Assembly (NCBI RefSeq): GCF_036345155.1 | Contig: NZ_CP107772.1 | Span: 4,960,001-5,024,000 of the forward strand | From: Streptomyces sp. NBC_00582 | GTDB lineage: Bacteria > Actinomycetota > Actinomycetes > Streptomycetales > Streptomycetaceae | DNA: 64,000 bases | Direction: 5' to 3' | Shown: positions 42,038 to 48,885 of the stretch, piece after piece | Numbering within the stretch: the first letter of the stretch is position 1 | Layout of the letters: every line of letters begins with the position of its first letter | Made by a program: the position numbers and the translations under genes | Notes under the pieces: model-generated | Seen by the model: the letters and a program-made list of their open reading frames with translations, nothing else | Databases searched by the model: none | What the model was told of the DNA's origin: nothing

Positions 42038-42937
42038 ATGACCCTCGGCACCGACTTACCCCTCACCATCGTCATCTGCAGCAACCGCCCCGGCAGCCTG
42101 CCGGCGGCTGTCGCCCGCACGGCCGCGGCCATGGGCCCCAGGGACCGCCTCCTGGTCATCGCGGACATGCCCGCCCAGCACCTGCCCACGCTGCCCACAG
42201 ACGCCTCGCCGCCTCCGACCCGCGTCCGCGTCATCTGCAACGAGGGGAACCAGGGCCTCGCCCACAGCCGCAACAAGGCCATGAAGGAGGCCACGACGCA
42301 GCACATCGTCTTCCTCGACGACGACATCGTCCCCACCACCGAGGCACTGACCCGGATACGCGAGGCCCTGACCGTCGGCGCACACGTCACCGGGACGAGG
42401 ATCACCGCCCACCTTCAAGGGCACCGCCGCCCGTGGTTCCTCACCTCGGGACAGCTGCACTACCTCGGCTCCCACGCGCCGGCTCAGCCGGCGTCGATCT
42501 GGGGCGGCAGTTTCGCCATCGACGTCGAGCACGCCCGCTTGCTGGGAGTCGGCTTCGACGAGCGCCTCGGCCGGATCGGTGGCTCCCTCATCTCCGCTGA
42601 GGACACCACCTTCGTACGGGAGATGACCGCGCGCGGTGCCACCGCCACGATCCTGCACGACGCCGAGGTGCAACACCTCATCCCCGCCCACCGGCTGACC
42701 CTGTCCTACCTGCTGCGCCGCGCCTTCTGGCAGGGCCGCAGCGAAGCACGGCGTAACGACGCGCAGCGAGGCATCACCAAGGAATGGAACCGCAACCGCT
42801 CGGGAGACGGCACCCGTCCGGTGCGGGCCGCCCTCGCCCTGCTCTACACCTCCAGCGTTCTTCTCGGAGTGTTCCGGGAGGCCATCACACGGAGCCGGAC
42901 CAGCGCCGCAGACGCCGAAACCAGGAGCGACCGATGA
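42038..42937 (+). CDS. family 2 glycosyltransferase
   Basis: 299 aa from an ATG seven bases after AGGAGG (42025-42030); a GTG at 42032 is too close to that site. GT-A motifs: LTIVICSNRPGSLPAAVART at the N-terminus, NEGNQGLAHSRNKAMKEATT and the metal-binding FLDDDIVPTTEALTRI, then SFAIDVEHARLLGVGFDERL and AEDTTFVREMTARGATATIL. Leu7 is a TTA codon (42056-42058), the second in this cluster, so expression should require the bldA tRNA. It overlaps the last gene of the cluster by four bases. Confidence 0.85.
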   Translation: MTLGTDLPLTIVICSNRPGSLPAAVARTAAAMGPRDRLLVIADMPAQHLPTLPTDASPPPTRVRVICNEGNQGLAHSRNKAMKEATTQHIVFLDDDIVPTTEALTRIREALTVGAHVTGTRITAHLQGHRRPWFLTSGQLHYLGSHAPAQPASIWGGSFAIDVEHARLLGVGFDERLGRIGGSLISAEDTTFVREMTARGATATILHDAEVQHLIPAHRLTLSYLLRRAFWQGRSEARRNDAQRGITKEWNRNRSGDGTRPVRAALALLYTSSVLLGVFREAITRSRTSAADAETRSDR

Positions 42938-43935
42938 AGGTAGCCATGGTCATTCCGCCGTACCGCTACGGCGCCGACCCCAGCCAGTGGATCACTGTGC
43001 CGCCCCAGGGCTACGGCGGCATCCAGTGGGTCGTCGCCACGCTCATGGACGGACTGCTGGAGGCCGGGTGCGAGATCCTCCTCCTCGGAGCCCCAGGAAG
43101 CCCGGTCCAGGACGGCGTCACGGTGTCCGATGCAGTGGAGACGGCCGACATCCACGCCTCCATCGAAGCCTTCGGCCCGGACATCGTCCACGACCACTCG
43201 AACACCACCGCACTGCCGGCCAACAACCACAGACCCACGGTGAGCACACACCACCTCAACAGCGTGCCGGAGCTCCAGACCAACGGCATCTACCTCTCCC
43301 ACGCGCAACGCACTGCCGCAGGGTCCGTCTCCGCCCCGGTGATCCGGCTACCGGTCAACCCCGCACGCTGTCAGTTCCAGGAGGCGAAGGACGACTATCT
43401 CCTCTTCCTCGGCCGGGTCTCCGCGCACAAGGGCGTGCGCGAGGCAGCGGCGTTCGCGCACGCCGCCGGCGTGCCGCTGACGGTCGCCGGACCGGCCTGG
43501 GAGAAGGACTACCTGGACGCGCTGCTGGCCGACTTCCCGCACACCGTCCGCTATGTGGGCGAGGTCGGCGGCAGCGCCCGTACCCGGCTGATCGCACACG
43601 CCCGAGCGCAGCTCGTGCTGTCCCAGCCGTGGGGAGGACCGTTCGGCGGACGATGGATCGAGCCCGGCGCCACCGTGGTCTCGGAGGCCGCCGCCAGCGG
43701 CACCCCGGTGATCGCCACCGACAACGGATGCCTGCCGGAGATCGTCCCCGGCGTCGGAACGGTGCTGCCGATCGGGCGGGAGATCACACCCAGAGACGCG
43801 AAGGCGGTGCTGGCGTCGCTTCCCACGGCCCAGGTCGTGCGCGAAACAGCGGTGGACCGATGGGGCCACCACACCATCGCCCGCCAGTACCTGGCGGTCT
43901 ACAAGAGGGCGGTCAGCGGCGAAGCCTGGACGTGA
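42934..43935 (+). CDS. family 4 glycosyltransferase
   Basis: 333 aa from an ATG overlapping the preceding stop, with AGGAG eight bases upstream. GT-B fold: MKVAMVIPPYRYGAD and a glycine-rich GYGGIQWVVATLMDGL at the N-terminus, then DYLLFLGRVSAHKGVREAA and SEAAASGTPVIATDNGCLPE, the donor-binding motif of GT4 enzymes. Retaining mechanism expected. It ends 10 bases before the stop of the convergent rRNA methyltransferase. It closes the nine-gene cluster, which has no polymerase, flippase or lipid-linked initiating transferase. Confidence 0.85.
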   Translation: MKVAMVIPPYRYGADPSQWITVPPQGYGGIQWVVATLMDGLLEAGCEILLLGAPGSPVQDGVTVSDAVETADIHASIEAFGPDIVHDHSNTTALPANNHRPTVSTHHLNSVPELQTNGIYLSHAQRTAAGSVSAPVIRLPVNPARCQFQEAKDDYLLFLGRVSAHKGVREAAAFAHAAGVPLTVAGPAWEKDYLDALLADFPHTVRYVGEVGGSARTRLIAHARAQLVLSQPWGGPFGGRWIEPGATVVSEAAASGTPVIATDNGCLPEIVPGVGTVLPIGREITPRDAKAVLASLPTAQVVRETAVDRWGHHTIARQYLAVYKRAVSGEAWT

Positions 43936-43945
43936 CCTCGGAAGG

Positions 43946-44776
43946 TCACGCCGTGCGCTGCTTCGCCAGGCGCTGACGGCGCGCTTCGTAGAGAACGACG
44001 GATGCGGCGTTCGACGCGTTCAGGGAGCTGGCCGAGCCCGTCATCGGAATGCTGATCACGTGGTCACAGAGCTCGCGCCAGGCCGCGCTGAGACCAGCGG
44101 TCTCATTGCCGATGAGCAGCAGGACCGGCTGAGTCAGATCGAATTCCGAGACCTCGGCATCGCCGTCCTCGTCCGTGCCGACGACGGCAACCGGCCGCCC
44201 CTGAGCGCGCTCCTTCTCCAGCCACTCCATGACCTCGTGGTGCGACTGGCTCCGCACCACGGGCACGGCGAAGAACGATCCCGTGGAGGCACGTACCGAC
44301 TTGGGGTCGTAGGGGTCCGCCGCGTGCCCCGTCACGATGAGCCCGCTCGCGCCGAAGGCGTCGGCCGATCGCACGATGCTTCCGATGTTGCCGGGCTGCG
44401 TCGGCCGGTCGAAGACCAGACCAAGGAAGTCGTCGCGAACCTTGATCCGCGACAGGCTGTCCGGCGCCATCTCGACCACCGCCAGGACCTCTGCGGCCCC
44501 GTCGGCCTTCTCACTCAGCTCGGCGAGCAACTGCGGCGCCATCGCCACGCGCTCGGCGCCGACACCGCGCAGTAGATCCTCGGCCCATCGGGAGAGCGGG
44601 CGGCTGGCGTCGTAGAGCAGGGACCGAACGGTCCAGCCGTGCTCCACCGCCATCGTGATCGGCCGCACGCCCTGAACGAGGAACTCCTTGGCACGCCCTC
44701 GCTTGGTGCGGTTGTTGAGCAGCGTCTGCAGCTGCTGGAAACGGGCATTGCGGGTCGTGATCCGCTGCACTGCCAC
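43946..44776 (-). CDS. aviRb: AviRb-like 23S rRNA 2'-O-methyltransferase
   Basis: 276 aa from a GTG with GGAGG four bases upstream; a second GTG two codons later is also possible. SPOUT/TrmH family: motif 1 GNIGSIVRSADAFGASG, motif 2 LLLIGNETAGLS and motif 3 SLNASNAASVVLYEA. The substrate-binding N-terminus (RITTRNARFQQLQTLL, then AKEFLVQGVRPITMAVEHGW) is very close to what I recall of AviRb, the avilamycin-resistance enzyme that methylates 23S rRNA at U2479. It should confer orthosomycin resistance. It is tail-to-tail with the sugar cluster, as expected for a resistance gene kept with a biosynthetic cluster. Confidence 0.8.
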   Translation of the reverse strand: MAVQRITTRNARFQQLQTLLNNRTKRGRAKEFLVQGVRPITMAVEHGWTVRSLLYDASRPLSRWAEDLLRGVGAERVAMAPQLLAELSEKADGAAEVLAVVEMAPDSLSRIKVRDDFLGLVFDRPTQPGNIGSIVRSADAFGASGLIVTGHAADPYDPKSVRASTGSFFAVPVVRSQSHHEVMEWLEKERAQGRPVAVVGTDEDGDAEVSEFDLTQPVLLLIGNETAGLSAAWRELCDHVISIPMTGSASSLNASNAASVVLYEARRQRLAKQRTA

Positions 44777-45081
44777 CCGTCCTCCAAGCCGAAGATGATC
44801 GTTGCGAACCCGGTTGTCCCAGGCGGAACACGGCACCGGGCACCCAGCAGGTTACACGGACTGGATCGTGACTGTACGTGTCCATCCGTCGTGCAGGCGT
44901 CTCGGCTTCGGGCGGCAGCGCAGACGAGGTCGCCCTGTTGGCGACGGCTACGGCCTCGCCGGGAACGGCCAGCTGACTTCCGACGACTCCTCTACGACCG
45001 GACCATCCTCAACCCGCGTGCGGTTCGGCCACAGGCCGTTCCGTCTCGCGGCCCCCGGGACGACCGCTTTGGATCACAGCC
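44777..45081. other. intergenic region upstream of the rRNA methyltransferase
   Basis: 305 bases with no gene I can support. It must hold the promoter of the methyltransferase. TGTAACCT near 44845-44852 (minus strand) is an extended -10-like sequence, but no clear -35 is seen. Confidence 0.3.
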
Positions 45082-45648
45082 TCAGGCAGCCTGATGTCGC
45101 TTCCCAGCAGTTGCTGCGCCGAACGACGACCGCGAGTCGGCCGGCAAGGCCCTACGAGCGTCACACTCGGCTCGTCGGACGGCAGCGTCACCCGCGTGAG
45201 GTGAAGGCAGTGCATCCGCACGGTAGTCGCCCGTGTCCTCGGCCCAGGGCTCCGACGTGATCTCGAACCATGTCGTCTTGCCCGAGGGTTCCGGTTGCAT
45301 CCCCCAGTCGGCCGCCAAGGCGCTCACGAGCAGGAGACCCCGACCGTTCTCGTCGTTCGGCCCTGCCTCAACACTTCTTGGCAACGACGCATCCGTGTCC
45401 GTGACTTCAACGCGAAGCCGCTCGTCGGCCCGCGTCACGGAGACGTCGCACGGAGCGTCTGTGTACAGGACAGCGTTGGCGATCACCTCGCCGGCCAGCA
45501 ACTCGACGGTCTCCAGTGTCTGGTCCGACAGGGGAAGCCCCAGATCCCGGGCTAGCGAAACAACTTGGCGGCGTGCGGCCGGGACAGCGTCGACAGCAGC
45601 CGCAACCGTGAATCCGTACGTCGGACGTTCGGGACTGCGACGCGCCAT
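45082..45648 (-). CDS. RsbW-like ATP-binding regulator (anti-sigma type)
   Basis: 188 aa from an ATG with GAGG seven bases upstream. A GHKL/HATPase_c fold is indicated by the N box (LLAGEVIANAVLYTDAP), a strand carrying LRVEVTDTDASLP, and the G2-type NENGRGL-like DENGRGLLLVSALAADWG. Streptomyces has many such single-domain kinases acting as anti-sigma factors or regulators. The last 50 residues are an unstructured tail. Palindrome site 4 lies 67 bases upstream of the start. A broken gene of the same family is at 34661. Confidence 0.8.
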   Translation of the reverse strand: MARRSPERPTYGFTVAAAVDAVPAARRQVVSLARDLGLPLSDQTLETVELLAGEVIANAVLYTDAPCDVSVTRADERLRVEVTDTDASLPRSVEAGPNDENGRGLLLVSALAADWGMQPEPSGKTTWFEITSEPWAEDTGDYRADALPSPHAGDAAVRRAECDARRALPADSRSSFGAATAGKRHQAA

Positions 45649-45714
45649 GACGACAACCTCACCTGGTAGTGGCCTCAGTGACAAAGAAGCCTTCCACCCG
45701 ACAAGGGCTGTGGG

Positions 45715-45729
45715 AGGACAGTCTGTCCG
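45715..45729. promoter_or_regulatory. palindrome site 4 (one mismatch)
   Basis: AGGACAGTCTGTCCG, matching CGGACA-N3-TGTCCG except for its first base. It lies 67 bases upstream of the ATP-binding regulator gene, nearly the same distance as site 1 has to its gene (62). Confidence 0.5.
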
Positions 45730-45904
45730 TAGGCACGCCCGGCAAGACGCCTTGACGCTTCGACGTGTTGTGGTACGGGCCGGCTTCTGTTGAGGCCGCG
45801 AACACCGGAAACGCACGTCGCGTAGACCGTACCCCTGCGCACCTCACCTCAGACCACCACTCTTGGAGGCCGTGGACGAGCAGTAATGCGCCATCACGCT
45901 CGTG

Positions 45905-46087
45905 TCACTGTCCGGCGCAGCCATCCCCTGTCCGTATCGCAACTGAATCGGGCGCCCTTGGCGGTCGTCCCCACAGGCAGGCCTCACGGACCGGTTGGAG
46001 AGAGTTGGCCGTGTGGGCAGCCAGGAAGCCGGTGGGCGGGTCGTCGAGTACGCCTCGCAGCTGCAGGACCAGGCCAAGGTCGATCAT
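45905..46087 (-). CDS. doubtful 60-aa protein
   Basis: ATG with AGGGCG about seven bases upstream. The first half (MIDLGLVLQLRGVLDDPPTG, then FLAAHTANSLQPVREA) looks protein-like and the rest is low-complexity. It lies downstream of the Xis-like gene on the same strand. No family recognised. Confidence 0.3.
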   Translation of the reverse strand: MIDLGLVLQLRGVLDDPPTGFLAAHTANSLQPVREACLWGRPPRAPDSVAIRTGDGCAGQ

Positions 46088-46135
46088 AGGCGTCGCCCTA
46101 CGCCGACAAGCGGCGATTTTGGGATGCGAACGCTT

Positions 46136-46420
46136 CTACGCACACAGGCTGTGCTGCTCGCCGACGGCTTCGGGACCGCCGTCCGGCTGCCGGCGCTCCA
46201 GCCCGAGCAGCCTCAGCAGCTCGGCAGTCACTACTCGGTACGCATTTCCGAGCCGCAGCACCTTGACGGGGTACGCCCCTTGCTTGGCGAGCCCGTATCC
46301 GGTGGAGCGGCCGATCATCAGAGCCCGGTTCGCGGTGTCGAGGTCGATGACCGCCGGAAGAGCGAGCAGCTCGTCACTCGTCAGCCCTCGCACTTCACGG
46401 GAAGAAGCGGGTGCCTTCAT
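46136..46420 (-). CDS. excisionase-like HTH protein
   Basis: 94 aa. The segment from about 20 to 75 (ALPAVIDLDTANRALMIGRS, then TGYGLAKQGAYPVKVLRLGN and YRVVTAELLRLLGL) is a MerR/excisionase-type winged helix as found beside tyrosine integrases of Streptomyces elements. It would bend att DNA and push the integrase towards excision. It is divergent from the XRE-integrase operon, sharing a 92-base control region. The final 18 residues are unstructured. Confidence 0.65.
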   Translation of the reverse strand: MKAPASSREVRGLTSDELLALPAVIDLDTANRALMIGRSTGYGLAKQGAYPVKVLRLGNAYRVVTAELLRLLGLERRQPDGGPEAVGEQHSLCA

Positions 46421-46476
46421 GATGCCCTCCGGATGCCTTCAGGTGCCGCAACGTTGAGCCCAGGTGTATCACGCGG

Positions 46477-46512
46477 TTGCGGCAGCACTATCCAGCACCT
46501 TAAAGTGCGGCC
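46477..46512 (+). promoter_or_regulatory. promoter and operator of the XRE-integrase operon
   Basis: TTGCGG (46477-46482), an 18-base spacer and TAAAGT (46501-46506), six bases before the ATG at 46513, indicating a leaderless mRNA. The -10 lies in a near-palindrome, GCACCTTAAAGTGC (46495-46508), a likely operator for the XRE protein. Same geometry as the promoter before 2715. Confidence 0.55.
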
Positions 46513-47172
46513 ATGAAACCTGATCACTGGCCAGCGGCGTTCACCGCCCGGATCGCCCAAGAGATGCGCGAGGCGCGCAAGGCCGCCGGCCTCACCATGG
46601 GCGAGGTCGCCCAGGGGTGTGCCGACCGCGGACTGACGGAGATCACCGAGCAGTCCGTGAAGAACCTGGAGTCCGGCCGCAAGGCGAGCATGACCATCGC
46701 CGACTTCGTCGTGCTGGCTGACGTCCTCGGCGTCCCGCCCGTGACCCTCCTCTTCCCACTCGGTACCTCCGCCACGGTGGAGGTCCTGCCGGGTCAGGAG
46801 GTCTCCACCTGGGACGCGCTCGCGTGGTTCACCGGCGAGACCCCCATGGACCAGCCCGCCCCCGAGGGCACCGCCCGCGATGTCCTCGACGTCTTCCGCA
46901 ACCACGGTGACCTGGTGTCCGCCGCGACAGCCTCCACCGCCCTGGCCAAGGAAAGGCGGCGCGCGGCGAGCACCACCTTGGACCGGGCTCGCAGAGCCAC
47001 GCTCCTGGAGCGCGCTGAGGGCTACGAGGAGCATGCCTTCGAGGACTGCCAGGAGCTGCGCGCGTTCCGAGGCCGGATGCGTGAACGCGGCCTCGTACCT
47101 CCGGCCCTGCCCGACGAACTGGCCTTCGTCGACCAGCCCGACATACCGAACCATCCGGAGGACGGCGAGTGA
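46513..47172 (+). CDS. XRE-family repressor upstream of the integrase
   Basis: 219 aa, probably leaderless. The HTH spans about 12-75 (EMREARKAAGLTMGEVAQGC, then ITEQSVKNLESGRKASMTIA). The C-terminal 130 residues are charged and helical, without an autocleavage or protease motif. The stop overlaps the integrase start by four bases (GTGA), so both are made together. It probably represses its own promoter and hence integration, and perhaps the divergent Xis-like gene. Confidence 0.8.
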   Translation: MKPDHWPAAFTARIAQEMREARKAAGLTMGEVAQGCADRGLTEITEQSVKNLESGRKASMTIADFVVLADVLGVPPVTLLFPLGTSATVEVLPGQEVSTWDALAWFTGETPMDQPAPEGTARDVLDVFRNHGDLVSAATASTALAKERRRAASTTLDRARRATLLERAEGYEEHAFEDCQELRAFRGRMRERGLVPPALPDELAFVDQPDIPNHPEDGE

Positions 47173-48782
47173 AGAACGGCACCATCACCCGGCGGTGCCG
47201 GTGCACCGATCCCGCGACCGGCAAGGACTACGGGGCCTCATGTCCCAAGCTCAAGTCGCGGCGACACGGCGTCTGGAGTGTGTTCCAGGAGCTGGACCCC
47301 GCTCAGGACGGCCGCCGTCGCCGGTTCCGTCGCGGCGGCTTCGAAAGCTCGTCCAAGGCCCAGGAGGAGCTGGACAAGGTCCGCGCTCTCATGGCCATAC
47401 CCGAGGAGGACGACGCCTGGGGCAGGACCCAGATCAGCGACCTCATCGAGAGCTGCCTCAAGGAGAAGGAGCCGCTCCCGGACTACGACGAGACCCGTCG
47501 CCGCTTCCAGACCGGGCAGACCCTCAACTCGAAGACCACCGTTGCCGAGTGGCTCGACACCTGGCTCGCCGGGCGCAAACGCCTGCGTCGCGGCGGGGCG
47601 GCGCGCTACGAGTGCGACATCCGCGTCCACCTCAAGCCGCACTTGGGCCACCTGCGGCTGGACAAGCTCCGCGTGCACCACGTCAACACGATGTTCGACG
47701 CGATCAACGAGCGCAACATCGAGATCCAGGAGCAGAACGCCCAGCGGCGCGCGGTGCGCGACGAACTCAAGGCGACGCCGTGGAAAGGCGCTGAGAACCG
47801 GGCCCGTCGCAAGTGGCTGCAGGCGCAGCTCGACGCCATGCCGCCGTTCCGGCGCGTCACCGGCCTCAACACCCAGCCGCATATCCGCGACACCCTGCGG
47901 GCCGCGCTGAACGTCGCTATCGCCCAGCAGGTGATGCCCGCCTTCAACCCGGCCGCCCACGTCGAGCTGCTGCCCGGCACCAAGCCGAAGGCCCTCATCT
48001 GGACCGACGAGCGGATCGCCCACTGGCAGGAGACCGGCGAGAAGCCATCCCCGGTCATGGTCTGGACACCCGAACAGACGGGTCAGTTCCTCGACTTCGT
48101 CGCCGAGGACCGGCTGTATCCGCTGTGGCGGCTCATCGCCTTCCGGGGAACACGACGCGGCGAGGCTTGTGGCGTCCGCTGGGTGGATCACTCGGCCGCC
48201 GCGCAGTCCCTGGCCATCGCCACCCAACTCGTCCAGGACGGCTGGGAGATCCACGAAGGTGCCCCCAAGACCGACAGCGGCATCCGCCTGATCGCCCTCG
48301 ACGACGAGACGCATCAGGTCCTGCTCAGGCACAAGGCCGGCCAAGAGCAGGAACGGGAGGCGTGGGGCGATGGCTGGCATGACACCGGCCGCATCTTCAC
48401 CCAGGAGGACGGTTCCCTTCTCCACCCCGGCAAGGTCTCCGACCTCTTCGAGCGTCTGGTCGCCGCTGCCGGCCTGCCTCCGATCCGGCTCCACGACCTG
48501 CGCCATGTCTCCGCGACGCTCATGCTCGCGGCCGGAGTCGACATCAAGGTCGTCTCCGAGACCCTCGGGCACTCGGACACCCGTATCACCCGCGACATCT
48601 ACCAGGCTGTCCTGGACGATCTCGCCCGCGACGCCGCCGAGAAGGTCGTGCAACTCGTGCCTCGGGCGCGGAAGCCCCTCACGGTGGTCAAGGACACCGA
48701 GGCTGCGGCCCCCAGCCGCAGGCCGACGATGACTCCGCCCCGGAAGGCCAAGGGGGTGTCGGCGGAGGAGCGCTCCGCCTGA
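47169..48782 (+). CDS. int: tyrosine recombinase integrase
   Basis: 537 aa. The N-terminal part carries a basic arm-binding domain, the SAM-like core-binding domain begins near TTVAEWLDTWLAGRKRL, and the catalytic domain has the first Arg in FRGTRRGEACGVRW (about 330), HDLRHVSATLMLAAG (about 442) and the nucleophile Tyr in RDIYQAV (about 478). All catalytic residues are present. It should drive site-specific integration, and the tRNA-Thr at 54871 is the best visible target, although it is 6 kb away. A perfect terminator hairpin follows the stop. Confidence 0.92.
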   Translation: MKNGTITRRCRCTDPATGKDYGASCPKLKSRRHGVWSVFQELDPAQDGRRRRFRRGGFESSSKAQEELDKVRALMAIPEEDDAWGRTQISDLIESCLKEKEPLPDYDETRRRFQTGQTLNSKTTVAEWLDTWLAGRKRLRRGGAARYECDIRVHLKPHLGHLRLDKLRVHHVNTMFDAINERNIEIQEQNAQRRAVRDELKATPWKGAENRARRKWLQAQLDAMPPFRRVTGLNTQPHIRDTLRAALNVAIAQQVMPAFNPAAHVELLPGTKPKALIWTDERIAHWQETGEKPSPVMVWTPEQTGQFLDFVAEDRLYPLWRLIAFRGTRRGEACGVRWVDHSAAAQSLAIATQLVQDGWEIHEGAPKTDSGIRLIALDDETHQVLLRHKAGQEQEREAWGDGWHDTGRIFTQEDGSLLHPGKVSDLFERLVAAAGLPPIRLHDLRHVSATLMLAAGVDIKVVSETLGHSDTRITRDIYQAVLDDLARDAAEKVVQLVPRARKPLTVVKDTEAAAPSRRPTMTPPRKAKGVSAEERSA

Positions 48783-48797
48783 GTGAGCGATGAAGAG

Positions 48798-48830
48798 GAG
48801 CCCCGGTCAGCTCGAATCTGACCGGGGCTC
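48798..48830. terminator. terminator after the integrase gene
   Basis: GAGCCCCGGTCAG (48798-48810) and CTGACCGGGGCTC (48818-48830) make a perfect 13-bp stem with a 7-base loop, between the convergent integrase and 840-aa protein genes. It can serve both. Confidence 0.8.
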
Positions 48831-48885
48831 CGGCATGTTGCCGCGACGGTACCGAGGCCGTCTAGTGGTCCATTCGCTGGGCCGG

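Larger units (their letters stand above)
45649..46135. other. gene-poor region
   Basis: 487 bases. It contains palindrome site 4 (45715-45729) and one weak small minus-strand frame at 45905-46087. Other open frames have no coding character. Confidence 0.35.

Noticed and set aside
46417..47154. Minus-strand frame opposite the XRE gene
   Set aside because: The plus strand has a clear XRE-HTH and couples to the integrase; the minus frame is Gly/Arg/Val-rich without a domain.
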